Shown here piece by piece: positions 51,807 through 61,033 of a stretch of 64,000 bases of DNA. Below the pieces are notes generated by a model. It did no database searches, was not told where the DNA came from, and saw nothing but the letters and a program-made list of their open reading frames with translations. Every line of letters starts with the position of its first letter. The first letter of the stretch is position 1. Made by a program: the position numbers and the translations under genes. The stretch is from Bacillaceae bacterium JMAK1 (GTDB lineage Bacteria; Bacillota; Bacilli; Bacillales; Marinococcaceae): the NCBI GenBank assembly GCA_012970285.1, contig JIBW01000006.1:434001-498000 (forward strand). The letters run 5' to 3'.

Positions 51807-53045
51807 TTACTTAGCATCAAGAAGTAACACTGTATGAAGCAAAACTTCTACCCCATTGTGTAAATCATGATCATGACTTAATTCATCTTCACGGTGGCTT
51901 ATGCCATCAACACTCGGAATAAAGATCATTCCCGTTTTCCCGAAATACGGCATATACTTCGAATCATGCCCTGCCCCGCTGTATAGTTTCATTCTCGTTA
52001 AACCAAGGTCATCCGTCGTTTTTTCAATCGCTCCCACCACATCTTCATCAAATAAAACGGCTGGACTCGCCCACAACTCATCGACTGTAACCGACGTTCC
52101 ATCATGTGCTGCTTGTTGTTTGAGAGCATGACGCATCTCATCAAGCGCTGCCAATCGTTTCGAGTCATCTTCATGACGAACATCAAGCACCCACTCCACG
52201 TTTCCAGGAACGACATTCGCCACATTTGGATGTACGTGTAGCTTCCCAACCGTCGTTTTTAGACCGCTGTATGAATTTGTTATTTCATACAATGTCGAGA
52301 TCATACGTGCCGAACTCGCTAGGGCATCTTTTCGGTCTTCCATCGCAGTTGGTCCTGCGTGGTTTTTTTCACCAATCACGTTTACGTCTAACCAATCCAT
52401 TCCTTGAATTCCACCAACAACACCAATATTTTTGCCGTTTCGTTCAAGCATTGGACCTTGTTCGATGTGTAATTCTAAGTAATATTCAGCTTCCTTAAGG
52501 CGGTTCTCTTCTTCCCCAACATAATCAATCTCTCGAAGAGCTTGTTCAAATGTTATGCCCTTTTCGTCTTGAATCTCATAAACAAATGACTTATTGAAAT
52601 GCTCTGTAATGGCGCCACTCCCGAGCATTGGTTGCGGAAACCGTGCTCCTTCTTCATTCGTGAAATTCACAATCACGATCGGACGCTCCGTTTGAATGTG
52701 ATCATCATTTAATGATTCAACGACCTCTAATCCAGCTAAAACTCCAAGAACTCCATCGAATCGTCCTCCATATGGCTGTGTATCTAGATGTGAGCCAATC
52801 ACAATCGGTTTTAAATGAGGGGTTTTTCCTTCTCTTCGACCGTACATATTGCCAAAGTCATCAACCGACGTCTTTAACCCAGCTTGTTCAAACCACGCCT
52901 TCAGTTGATCACGAATCTCTTTGTCAGCCTTAGATAACGCTAAACGATGCAGTCCATCATTCTCCGTTCTTCCGACTTCTGAACTTCGCTTTACATAGTG
53001 ATTAAACCTTTCTTGATTAATCCTCTTGTTCAGTTTGTTAGGCAT
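51807..53045 (-). CDS. Hydantoinase/carbamoylase-family amidase (M20)
   Basis: Metal-dependent amidase of 412 residues in the N-carbamoyl-L-amino-acid hydrolase/allantoate amidohydrolase/beta-ureidopropionase group. Motifs are IGSHLDTQPYGGRFDGVLGV (positions about 78-97, metal-binding His and Asp), FTNEEGARFPQPMLGS (about 122-137, catalytic Glu), ELHIEQGPMLE (about 187-197, metal His) and GAGHDSKYM near the C-terminus. It probably releases ammonia and CO2 from carbamoyl amino acids or ureides. ATG 53045 follows GGAGGGG; the 31-residue upstream frame is not family-like. It is a single-gene unit. Confidence 0.9.
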   Translation of the reverse strand: MPNKLNKRINQERFNHYVKRSSEVGRTENDGLHRLALSKADKEIRDQLKAWFEQAGLKTSVDDFGNMYGRREGKTPHLKPIVIGSHLDTQPYGGRFDGVLGVLAGLEVVESLNDDHIQTERPIVIVNFTNEEGARFPQPMLGSGAITEHFNKSFVYEIQDEKGITFEQALREIDYVGEEENRLKEAEYYLELHIEQGPMLERNGKNIGVVGGIQGMDWLDVNVIGEKNHAGPTAMEDRKDALASSARMISTLYEITNSYSGLKTTVGKLHVHPNVANVVPGNVEWVLDVRHEDDSKRLAALDEMRHALKQQAAHDGTSVTVDELWASPAVLFDEDVVGAIEKTTDDLGLTRMKLYSGAGHDSKYMPYFGKTGMIFIPSVDGISHREDELSHDHDLHNGVEVLLHTVLLLDAK

Positions 53046-53237
53046 ACATAACCCCTCCTGCTTTTTTATAATGCAATGAATATGCCAACAGAGCCTTAAA
53101 TCACAACGATGACAGACTTTCTTGCTAACTACAGTCACGAATCTTATGGCGAGAGGTCGAGCAAACGGTGCTCACTTTAGCGATTTTTGTACTTAAATAC
53201 GTGTTGTACTTGAAGAAATAAAGAACATCGAGTCAAA
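53046..53237. other. Intergenic region upstream of enhancer-like sites
   Basis: About 190 bases between the carbamoylase start and the first palindrome. No gene is seen; it must contain the carbamoylase promoter. Confidence 0.5.
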
Positions 53238-53320
53238 CTTGAATCAAATGCACATCTCCCACTCTAATTTGAGTCAAATGTGAATAAATCGGTATTTGAA
53301 CTTTCATATTTGACTCAAAT
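53238..53320. promoter_or_regulatory. Three palindromic upstream activator sites
   Basis: CTTGAATCAAATG (53238-53250), ATTTGAGTCAAAT (53267-53279) and ATTTGACTCAAAT (53308-53320) share a TTTGANTCAAA core. The last two are perfect palindromes, 41 bases centre to centre (about four helical turns). They lie about 88-158 bases before the sigma-54 promoter start and are likely binding sites for the activator encoded at 56757-58151. Confidence 0.65.
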
Positions 53321-53374
53321 TGTGCAATTAAACCAAGTATTCACCCTGAAAGTGGGATGTTCTAAATGTTTTCG

Positions 53375-53392
53375 TTGGCACCCTTCTTGCAA
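53375..53392 (+). promoter_or_regulatory. Sigma-54 (SigL) -24/-12 promoter
   Basis: TTGGCACCCTTCTTGCA agrees with the consensus TTGGCAC-N4-5-TTGCA; GG at 53377-53378 and GC at 53389-53390 have the required 10-base gap. The start should be near 53402, 29 bases before the M20 ATG. Confidence 0.85.
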
Positions 53393-53430
53393 TAACAAAA
53401 TACAAACCAATTTATGTAGGAGGGTTATTC

Positions 53431-54699
53431 ATGACAAATCCATCGATCGAACGCGTGAATCAAGCCATTGAAGAGCTATGGGACGAGCAGCTTTTGTTCC
53501 TAAAATCACTTACCTCGTTTAAGAGTACACTCGGAAACGAGGCGGAAGTACAACACTTCATTCGTCATCAACTTGACGATATGAAACTTGAGACAAACGC
53601 ATTTGATCCTGACCCAGAACGCCTTAGCAAATATGAGAACTACGGCTCTCCAGAATGGGACTATAAGAATCGTCCAGTCGTTGTTGGAGAGTGGAAAAAT
53701 GAAAGCAAGAAAACAGGAAAGAGTTTAATTTTGCAAGGGCACATTGATGTTGTTACCGCAGAACCTGAGCATCTTTGGACACACGCTCCTTATCAACCTG
53801 CCATTGTGGAAAATCGCCTCTACGGTCGTGGCGCAGTCGACATGAAAGGTGGTGTGTCCGCCATGATCTACGCATTAAAAGCGATTCAAAAATCAGGAAT
53901 ACAACTCGGTGCTGACGTTCAAATCCAAACGGTTATTGAAGAAGAATGTACTGGAAACGGTGCACTCGCATTGCTTGATGCAGGTTACGTCGCTGACGGT
54001 GCATTGATTCCAGAACCTACAAACTTACAAGCCATGAAAACACAACTCGGCGTTATGTGGGTACGCGTGAATGTTCGTGGCCAAGGCGCTCACGTTGAAC
54101 GTGCAGAACGTGCACAAAACGCCATTAATAAAGCGAGTAAACTCATCGCGGCACTTGACGATTATCGTGAGCACATTAATCAAAGGCCGAAACATAAACA
54201 CTTTGAAAACCATGCACACCCTTTGAATGTGAACGTTGGCGTCATTCATGGCGGTGACTGGGCATCAAGCGTACCGACCGAATGTTATTTTGAAGCACGA
54301 ATTGGATTCTATCCGGACCAAAAACCTGAAGATATCCAAGCCGAGGTGAAACAATGGATTCTAGATGCTTCAGCAAAAGACGAGTGGCTGAAAGAACAAC
54401 CACCTGTTGTTTCCTTCTTTGGCTTTAGCGCTCCAGGTCGTGAAGAAGAAGGTGACACAGAACTATACGAGGTCTTAGAAAAGGCACATACTGCGACGAC
54501 TGGAACGGAGTTACAACGACTGGCGTTTACTGCTACGACAGACGTTCGTGCGTTTGAGGAATTTGGCATTCCATCAACGTGCTACGGTCCGACTGGCGAA
54601 AACATGCACGGGCTTGATGAGTACATTGATTTGGATAGCTTAAAAACGGCAACGAAAACCATCGGTGCCTTTATTTTAGATTGGTGCCAAGAAAAATAA
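53431..54699 (+). CDS. M20-family peptidase (ArgE/DapE type)
   Basis: Metal-dependent deacylase/peptidase of 422 residues. Motifs are LQGHIDVVTAEP (about 100-111, metal His and catalytic Asp), YGRGAVDMKGGVSAM (about 131-145, bridging Asp) and IEEECTGNGAL (about 170-180, catalytic Glu pair); the lid domain and a late GENMHGLDEYI follow. It likely splits N-acyl amino acids or dipeptides. ATG 53431 follows TAGGAGGG. It is first in a sigma-54-controlled operon with the sodium symporter, so the transported compound may be its substrate. Confidence 0.9.
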   Translation: MTNPSIERVNQAIEELWDEQLLFLKSLTSFKSTLGNEAEVQHFIRHQLDDMKLETNAFDPDPERLSKYENYGSPEWDYKNRPVVVGEWKNESKKTGKSLILQGHIDVVTAEPEHLWTHAPYQPAIVENRLYGRGAVDMKGGVSAMIYALKAIQKSGIQLGADVQIQTVIEEECTGNGALALLDAGYVADGALIPEPTNLQAMKTQLGVMWVRVNVRGQGAHVERAERAQNAINKASKLIAALDDYREHINQRPKHKHFENHAHPLNVNVGVIHGGDWASSVPTECYFEARIGFYPDQKPEDIQAEVKQWILDASAKDEWLKEQPPVVSFFGFSAPGREEEGDTELYEVLEKAHTATTGTELQRLAFTATTDVRAFEEFGIPSTCYGPTGENMHGLDEYIDLDSLKTATKTIGAFILDWCQEK

Positions 54700-54718
54700 A
54701 CGATAACGGGGTATTGAA

Positions 54719-56134
54719 ATGTACATCACTGAGTCGACACAACCAATCTTAATTGCACTACTCGTCATTTATGCGCTCGTCATTCTACTCTATTCGTATT
54801 ACTTCTATAGGAAGACAAAGACCTATGAATCGTATAACATGGGCGGAAGAGCCATGCCGTTAATTCCAATGGTACTAACAATCATTGGTGCAGCTGTTGG
54901 AGGGTCAACGGTGCTCGGATTTATGACCGATGCCTATCAATTTGGTCTTGGTCAAGTTTGGCTCGTCGTTTCTTTAGCGCTAGCACTTTCCATCTTCACA
55001 CTCTTTTTCGCAAAGCGTATTCGGGTACTTGGTGACAAGCACAAGCTTTTCTCGGTTGGGGACTACGCTGTACTTCGTTACGGTAGCGCCGCAAGATACC
55101 CAGCATTCATTGGCAATATCGCTGCTTTAGGAGCACTTACAGGCTTACAATTCGTTGCACTTGCAACCGTATTAAATTTAATATTCGGACTTGATATGAC
55201 CGCTGGGATCATCATTTCTTGTATCGTTATTACGTTAAAAACCTACCTTGGAGGTCTAACAGCGGTTATTTGGACGGACGCCATCCAAGGAACGATCCAA
55301 ACGCTAGGTATTTTAACGATGTTCATATTTGTCTACTATTTGACAGGTGGTTGGGACAACGTCGTGAGTAACGTGGAAACGAATGCGACCATTTCGAACG
55401 ATTTTTTGCTGATGTTCAATATGCCTCTCGCTGAGTTTTTAATGCCATTTATGACGATTGGAGCTGCTATGCTCGTCAGACAAGATACGTGGCAACGAGT
55501 ATGGGCCGCTCGTAACCTATCAACAACATTAAAAGCAAATTGGATTGCTGTTATCCTTATGTTCCTCACAGGATTAATGATTATCGTCATTGGAGTGATG
55601 GCTCGTGCTGGTCTCGGTATTGAAACAGATCGTCCTGATTTGATTTATTATGATGTAATCTTTGGGGCATTACCGTTTTGGCTATCGGCATTGATGTTCA
55701 TTACGTTAGTTGCCATCATTATGTCTTGTGCAGACTCCTTCTTTATAGCAGGATCAACGATTATGGTCAGTGACATCATTAAGCCTGTGTTTAAAATAAC
55801 AGACGATAAAAAGTTACTGTATGTAAGCCGACTCATGGTTATTGCAATGGCCATCTTCTCTCTTTGCCTTGCTTTATTAATTCCAAGACTTGTAGAGCTT
55901 TGGATGACGGGATCTGCCATTCTCGTCGCTGGTCTGTTTGCGCCAATACTCATTGGTATGTTTTGGACCCGGCCAGATAAAGTAGCAGGACTTGCCTCAA
56001 TGTGGACAGGTCTTATACTTACTGTCTCTTGGCAGTTGCTTGGGCATCCATTCGGGATTCACCCTGTATTTATTGGCTTACCATTGTCATTGCTCGTGTT
56101 ACTTATCCTTAGCTTTCGAAAGAAGGCAATGTAG
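54719..56134 (+). CDS. Sodium:solute symporter (SSS family)
   Basis: Membrane transporter of 471 residues with about 13 helices. Family pattern: YESYNMGGRAMPLIPM (about 38-53), IIGAAVGGSTVLGFMTDAYQFGLG (positions about 56-79, sodium-site region), VGDYAVLRYG and the TYLGGLTAVIWTDAIQ signature (about 176-191). The substrate is unknown; the peptidase encoded 19 bases upstream suggests an acyl-amino acid, dipeptide or other amide. ATG 54719 has AACGGGG upstream. A terminator follows. Sodium coupling fits an alkaliphile. Confidence 0.9.
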   Translation: MYITESTQPILIALLVIYALVILLYSYYFYRKTKTYESYNMGGRAMPLIPMVLTIIGAAVGGSTVLGFMTDAYQFGLGQVWLVVSLALALSIFTLFFAKRIRVLGDKHKLFSVGDYAVLRYGSAARYPAFIGNIAALGALTGLQFVALATVLNLIFGLDMTAGIIISCIVITLKTYLGGLTAVIWTDAIQGTIQTLGILTMFIFVYYLTGGWDNVVSNVETNATISNDFLLMFNMPLAEFLMPFMTIGAAMLVRQDTWQRVWAARNLSTTLKANWIAVILMFLTGLMIIVIGVMARAGLGIETDRPDLIYYDVIFGALPFWLSALMFITLVAIIMSCADSFFIAGSTIMVSDIIKPVFKITDDKKLLYVSRLMVIAMAIFSLCLALLIPRLVELWMTGSAILVAGLFAPILIGMFWTRPDKVAGLASMWTGLILTVSWQLLGHPFGIHPVFIGLPLSLLVLLILSFRKKAM

Positions 56135-56167
56135 TAAAAACGCAACGGACTTTCCGTTGCGTTTTTA
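56135..56167. terminator. Bidirectional terminator
   Basis: Stem AAAAACGCAACGGA/TCCGTTGCGTTTTT with a short loop lies between the symporter gene and the convergent acetyltransferase gene, and overlaps the latter's stop. Confidence 0.88.
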
Positions 56168-56662
56168 CGTGTGATCGTTATTATAAATGGCATAAATAAT
56201 TTGCTTTTCACCAAAACGATCAACAGTCGCTTCCTCACTCATCCCGACACTTTCCAGCAAGCGACATGATCGGGTGTTTGCAGCTTGCGTTTCTGCAACG
56301 ACCTTTGTCAGCTGAAGCTTTTGAAATGCATACTGTAAAACGACACTGACTACTTCTTTCCCATATCCCTTTCCCCACCATTCAGGAAGTAGTTGATAAG
56401 AGACCTCATCGTTGGTTTGATCGTGATGCAAATCTAACGAAACCGTTCCAATGAAAGACCCCGTTCTCTTCTCGATCACAGCAGCGTAAAAACTCCCCTC
56501 CTTCGGCTCGTTCCATCGTTTAATCAAACGTTTAATTAACGCTTCCTCTACTGGTCCACCTAAGTATCTTCGAACTTGTTCATCTTGATAGACTCTCAAA
56601 ACATCATGTAAATCGTACCCCTCTAAAGTTCGAAGTTCACACCGTTTCGTTTCAAGATTCAT
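56165..56662 (-). CDS. RimJ/RimL-type GNAT acetyltransferase
   Basis: Acetyltransferase of 165 residues of the RimJ/RimL (Acetyltransf_3) group. It starts MNLETKRCELRTLEGYDL, then has VRRYLGGP, VSYQLLPEWWGKGYGKEVVS (positions about 86-105, acetyl-CoA loop W-G-K-G-Y-G-K-E) and ETQAANTRSCRLLESVGM (about 125-142). The substrate may be a ribosomal protein or small amine. ATG 56662 follows AAGGGGAG; an 11-residue extension upstream is not used. It is divergent from the sigma-54 activator gene. Confidence 0.9.
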   Translation of the reverse strand: MNLETKRCELRTLEGYDLHDVLRVYQDEQVRRYLGGPVEEALIKRLIKRWNEPKEGSFYAAVIEKRTGSFIGTVSLDLHHDQTNDEVSYQLLPEWWGKGYGKEVVSVVLQYAFQKLQLTKVVAETQAANTRSCRLLESVGMSEEATVDRFGEKQIIYAIYNNDHT

Positions 56663-56756
56663 AGATACTCCCCTTATAAAATTGCTCTTCTTCAACGATA
56701 CAACTCATGGATCTATGCTACACTAAACGCTATACAAAAACCGAGGAGATTAACAG

Positions 56757-58151
56757 ATGCAGTACAACCAGTTATTTCAGAATAAACGTTTACAAGCAGT
56801 GCTCGACCAACTTCCTATTTCTGTATTCGTTGCCGACCATGAAGGCTTTGTCGTTTGGAATAATCACATTAGTGCCGAAGGGATCGGCCTATCCCAAGCT
56901 GAAATGGCTGGTAAACATGTCAGTGATTTAGAAAAACAAGGCATCCTTAACCCTTCTGTCACACGCCTCGCACTTGAACAGAAAAAACAAATCACCCGTG
57001 TACAAGTCATCAATGAAAACTTGAAACAACTTATGGTAGCAAAACCAATTTACAACGAAACTGGACAGGTCGAATTAATCATCTCCATTAGCCAACAATT
57101 CGAACATATCGGACAAGATGATAAAAGTATTGATGAAATCAACGACCTCCTTCAAACGTATATCCTTCAATTGCACCGCTTTTATATGCAAGCGCCTACA
57201 AGAGAGTCTAGCACGCGAGCTGTCACGAAAAGCAAAGCAGCAAAAACATTAGAGCAGAAGGTAACGAGAATATCATCCTTATCATCTACAGTTCTTTTGA
57301 CAGGTGAAACAGGTGTTGGGAAAAACTATACTGCACGCACCATTCATGATTACAGTCAACGACGCTCAAACTCTTTTTTGACGTTAAATTGTAGTACCAT
57401 TCCAGAATCACTACTAGAAAGCGAACTGTTTGGATACGTAAAGGGAGCGTTTAGTGGCGCCAATTCAACCGGGAAAACAGGGCTTGTTCAAATGGCTGAA
57501 AGGGGCACACTATTTCTCGATGAAATTGCTGAACTTCCCTATGCCATGCAAGCCAAGCTGTTAGAACTCGTCCAAGACAAAACTTTTTTACCAATCGGAA
57601 GCACTGAGAAACGACGAGCAGACATCCGCATTATCGCAGCCACAAATCAAAATCTGGAAACGTTAGTACACAACAAACAATTTCGCTCTGACTTGTACTA
57701 TCGACTAAATGTGTTCCAAATCGAAGTTCCTTCATTAAAAGAACGACTCGAAGACCTTCCACTCCTTGCCTACCAATTCGTTCAGAAATTTAATGAAGAA
57801 TATCATCAACAGAAAAAACTATCGCGCGAAGCGATTGAAGCACTGACAGACTATTCTTGGCCAGGGAACATCCGCGAACTCCAACATGTGATTGAACGTG
57901 TTTGTGTTTTTGCTGAGAACGACACAATTACGCCTGTCGACTTTAAGCAAGAGCTTCCGGTTACAGACTCTGAACAATCACTTGCTTTTGAAAAGAACGA
58001 AAACGAAACACTTACCCAATTTCTTGAACGCATCGAGAAGAACATCATCTTACAAGCCGTAAACGAACACAAAAACTCGAGAGAAGCTGCCAAAAGTCTT
58101 GGCATGTCACAACCTACCTTCTCTAGACGTGTAAGAAAATACGAAGAGTGA
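56757..58151 (+). CDS. Sigma-54-dependent activator (PAS-AAA+-HTH)
   Basis: Enhancer-binding protein of 464 residues of the RocR/PrdR type. An N-terminal PAS domain (about 12-118, FVADHEGFVVWNNHI) likely senses a metabolite. The AAA+ domain has Walker A GETGVGKN (183-190), the sigma-54 contact loop GAFSGA (230-235, usual GAFTGA), Walker B TLFLDE (251-256) and a WPGNIRELQHVIER segment near 360. A Fis-type HTH ends the protein (SREAAKSLGMSQPTFSRRVRKY, about 440-462). It lacks a receiver domain. The -24/-12 promoter with palindromes 3.4 kb upstream is its probable target. ATG 56757 follows GAGGAG. Confidence 0.92.
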   Translation: MQYNQLFQNKRLQAVLDQLPISVFVADHEGFVVWNNHISAEGIGLSQAEMAGKHVSDLEKQGILNPSVTRLALEQKKQITRVQVINENLKQLMVAKPIYNETGQVELIISISQQFEHIGQDDKSIDEINDLLQTYILQLHRFYMQAPTRESSTRAVTKSKAAKTLEQKVTRISSLSSTVLLTGETGVGKNYTARTIHDYSQRRSNSFLTLNCSTIPESLLESELFGYVKGAFSGANSTGKTGLVQMAERGTLFLDEIAELPYAMQAKLLELVQDKTFLPIGSTEKRRADIRIIAATNQNLETLVHNKQFRSDLYYRLNVFQIEVPSLKERLEDLPLLAYQFVQKFNEEYHQQKKLSREAIEALTDYSWPGNIRELQHVIERVCVFAENDTITPVDFKQELPVTDSEQSLAFEKNENETLTQFLERIEKNIILQAVNEHKNSREAAKSLGMSQPTFSRRVRKYEE

Positions 58152-58192
58152 GTCACTCCAGGTGACACTCTCCCTGTTTTATTCCAACCTCA

Positions 58193-59605
58193 CTATGAAC
58201 CGAACACCGCTTCTTTTAACGTTGTGACTGCGCGTTCCATCAGTTCTTCATTTAGCCGTGCGAACCCGATGACGAGGCTCGTTTGCGTTGACATGAATGC
58301 TTGTTGATAAAAACGGCTTGTCCCGTACACTTCCAACCCGAGCGCCTTTGCGCGCTCTAAAATCTCTTGTTCTCCTCGTTCTGATTTAAACGTCGCAACA
58401 AAATGTAGCCCTGAATTTGCACCAGTAATCTTAATTGTACGTTCGAACGCCCTCTCAAGTTCTTCAATTAACCGCTCTCGTCGCATTCGGTAAAGCTTCG
58501 TCATTTTTTTAATATGTTTCTGGTATTCACCAGTTTCAATGAAGCGCTGCAATGTGAGTTGTGCGAGTGTACTACATGAAGACATAAGAAAAGCCAATTT
58601 GTCGCGATACTTTTCCAGAAGAGGGATCGGCAACACCATGTAGCTAATTCGAAGACCTGGTAATAATGACTTTGAAAACGTACCCGTATAAATGACTCGA
58701 TTGGAACCGTCTAGACTTTGTAGTGACGGCACAGCATCTGCGTCATATATAAATTCGCTGTCATAATCATCTTCAATAATGTACCGATCCTCGTTCGTAG
58801 CCGCCCAGTTCAAAAGCTCAATTCTTCTCGAGATCGGCATAATGATCCCTGTTGGAAACTGATGAGACGGGGTCGTAATGACCGTCGAAACGTGACTCTT
58901 TTCTAAATGCGACACAGAGATACCTTGGTCATCGAGTGGGATGTACGCCACTGAACGCTCTTCACTTTCTAGCAGATGTCGTAATCGTTGATACCCAGGC
59001 TCTTCAATGCCATAGGTCGTATCTGGATTCATAATGGAAGAAAGCTGTCGCAACAATTGCTGTGTTCCTGATCCGAGTACAATTTGCTCGGGACGGCATT
59101 TAACACCTCTCGTTAAACGTAAAAACCGAGCCAGTGTCTGCCTGACGGTATATAACCCTTGTGGATGTACGTAATTCTCAAGTTGTTTTCGTTCCGCCTT
59201 TAGCGCTTGTTGCTCACATTTCAACCAACTATCTAACGGAAAAGAAGCATGATCGGCACTCATATGCGAGAACGAAGCGATATGCTCCTTTGTTTTCTCA
59301 TCTTCGCGTAAATGAGAAGGGAGTTCTTGCAACGCTTCGTTTGGTTCGACTTCAAACATCGTAATTTCTTCTACAAAGTAGCCCATACGTTCCTTTGCGT
59401 ACACGTAACCTTCAGCGACTAACTGTTGGTACGCCGCATTTACTGAATTAAAACTCACACTCACATTCCCAGCAAGCTCTCGCTTTGACGGTAACTTATC
59501 GTGCGCCTTTAAATCTTTTTGCAAAATCGCTTGCTTTAGTTGCTCGTATAGCTGTTGATACAAATACGTTTTACTTCTCGTTCGATCGATTTGAAAGGTA
59601 ATCAT
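58193..59605 (-). CDS. gabR: MocR/GabR-family regulator
   Basis: Transcription regulator of 470 residues that fuses a GntR winged helix (about 10-75, KLPSKRELAGNVSVSFNSVNAAYQ at about 37-60) to a fold-type I aminotransferase-like domain. PLP would bind Lys312 in TGTFSKSLLPGLR, with the EDDYDSEF motif at 278-285. It is divergent from gabT-gabD, as in B. subtilis, where GabR uses PLP and GABA to activate gabTD. The name is therefore inferred from context as well as the fold. ATG 59605 region has GAAAGG-type ribosome bases upstream. Confidence 0.85.
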   Translation of the reverse strand: MITFQIDRTRSKTYLYQQLYEQLKQAILQKDLKAHDKLPSKRELAGNVSVSFNSVNAAYQQLVAEGYVYAKERMGYFVEEITMFEVEPNEALQELPSHLREDEKTKEHIASFSHMSADHASFPLDSWLKCEQQALKAERKQLENYVHPQGLYTVRQTLARFLRLTRGVKCRPEQIVLGSGTQQLLRQLSSIMNPDTTYGIEEPGYQRLRHLLESEERSVAYIPLDDQGISVSHLEKSHVSTVITTPSHQFPTGIIMPISRRIELLNWAATNEDRYIIEDDYDSEFIYDADAVPSLQSLDGSNRVIYTGTFSKSLLPGLRISYMVLPIPLLEKYRDKLAFLMSSCSTLAQLTLQRFIETGEYQKHIKKMTKLYRMRRERLIEELERAFERTIKITGANSGLHFVATFKSERGEQEILERAKALGLEVYGTSRFYQQAFMSTQTSLVIGFARLNEELMERAVTTLKEAVFGS

Positions 59606-59646
59606 CTAATCCCTCATCTGGTACCATCAAATTTTTATTTTTGGTG

Positions 59647-59682
59647 CTTTTTATTTTACAGATTCACAGTCAAAATAAAAAG
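59647..59682. promoter_or_regulatory. Dyad in gabR-gabT control region
   Basis: CTTTTTATTTT (59647-59657) and AAAATAAAAAG (59672-59682) form a perfect 11-bp inverted repeat with a 14-base spacer between the divergent gabR and gabT genes. It is a candidate operator; being AT-only it could also arise by chance. Confidence 0.35.
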
Positions 59683-59710
59683 AAAATACTACCTATAGGA
59701 GGCATTTATC

Positions 59711-61021
59711 ATGACAGTTCAAACAAATGTAAGCACGGCTGAATGGCAAGAAAAACGAGATCGTTACGTTGCAAGAGGCGTCGGAAACGGCAACCGGAAC
59801 ATCGCTGCAAAAGGTGAAGGTGCAATCGTTTACGACCAAGATGACAACCGTTACATTGATTTCGCCGGAGCAATCGGTACACTTAACGTCGGGCACAACC
59901 ACCCGAAAGTAAACGAAGCAATCAAAGCGCAAATCGATCAATTCATTCACCCTGGGTTTAACGTCATGATGTACGCACCGTATATTGAACTGGCCGAAAA
60001 ACTCTCTCACCTCACACCAGGAGATCACGAAAAGAAAGCCTTGTTCCTAAACTCTGGTGCTGAAGCTGTTGAAAACGCAGTTAAAATGGCTCGTAAGCAT
60101 ACAGGTCGCCAAGCCGTCGTCACATTTAACCGTGCATTTCACGGTCGTACGAACATGACGATGAGTATGACAAGCAAAGTAAAACCTTACAAGTTCGGAT
60201 TTGGTCCATTTGCACCTGAAGTGTATCAAGCACCTTATCCATATCTATATAAACGCCCTGAGGAAATGAGCGAAGAGCGTTATACAGACTTTGTTATTGA
60301 AGAGTTTAACAACTTTTTCGTCTCACAAGTCGCTCCTGAAACGGTAGCATGTGTTGTCATGGAACCAGTCCAAGGCGAAGGTGGGTTCATCGTTCCTCCG
60401 AAACGCTTCGTACAACACGTCGCTCAATTTTGTAAAGACAACGGCATCGTTTTCGTTGCAGATGAGATTCAAACAGGATTCTCAAGAACAGGCAAATTGT
60501 TTGCATCTGAACACTTTGATATCGTTCCAGACTTAATGACTGTCTCGAAGTCAATGGGAGCAGGCGTTCCAATTAGTGGGGTTGTCGGACGTTCCGATAT
60601 CGTTGATGCTGCAGACCCAGGGGAGCTTGGTGGAACGTATGCAGGTAGCCCACTTGGTTGTGTAGCAGCACTTGCTGTTCTAGACATTATTGAAGAAGAG
60701 AAATTAAACGAACGCGCCGAACAGATCGGTCAAACGATCGAAGATCGCGTTCATAATTGGATGAAAACAGATAATGGAATCGGTGAAATTCGCCGTCTAG
60801 GCGCGATGGTTGCCATTGAGCTCGTCACAGATCGCGAAACGAAGACACCTGATAAAGCTCGTACTGCAGCCATTGCAAACTATGCAAACGAAAACGGATT
60901 ACTTCTTCTTACTGCAGGTGTGAATGGAAACGTCGTTCGATTCCTATCTCCACTTGTCATTACAGATGAGCAACTTTCAGAAGGTCTTGATATCGTTCAA
61001 GCTGCATTTCAAAACGCGTAA
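59711..61021 (+). CDS. gabT: 4-aminobutyrate aminotransferase
   Basis: PLP-dependent class III aminotransferase of 436 residues that converts GABA and 2-oxoglutarate to succinate semialdehyde and glutamate. Motifs are NSGAEAVENAVKMARKHTGR (positions about 114-133, phosphate binding), FHGRTNMTMSMT (about 143-154), VADEIQTGFSRTGK (about 249-262, Asp251 to the pyridine nitrogen) and the PLP lysine Lys280 in TVSKSMGAGVPISG. ATG 59711 follows TAGGAGG. It is cotranscribed with gabD 12 bases downstream and is probably activated by the divergent GabR. Confidence 0.95.
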   Translation: MTVQTNVSTAEWQEKRDRYVARGVGNGNRNIAAKGEGAIVYDQDDNRYIDFAGAIGTLNVGHNHPKVNEAIKAQIDQFIHPGFNVMMYAPYIELAEKLSHLTPGDHEKKALFLNSGAEAVENAVKMARKHTGRQAVVTFNRAFHGRTNMTMSMTSKVKPYKFGFGPFAPEVYQAPYPYLYKRPEEMSEERYTDFVIEEFNNFFVSQVAPETVACVVMEPVQGEGGFIVPPKRFVQHVAQFCKDNGIVFVADEIQTGFSRTGKLFASEHFDIVPDLMTVSKSMGAGVPISGVVGRSDIVDAADPGELGGTYAGSPLGCVAALAVLDIIEEEKLNERAEQIGQTIEDRVHNWMKTDNGIGEIRRLGAMVAIELVTDRETKTPDKARTAAIANYANENGLLLLTAGVNGNVVRFLSPLVITDEQLSEGLDIVQAAFQNA

Positions 61022-61033
61022 GGAGTGTCATAC

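Noticed and set aside
53280-53471. 63-codon frame across the sigma-54 promoter
   Set aside because: It runs through the activator sites, the -24/-12 promoter and the M20 start, and has no ribosome site.
58146-58180. Stem-loop after the sigma-54 activator gene
   Set aside because: The stem is short and interrupted and the T run is separated from it; not good enough for a terminator call.
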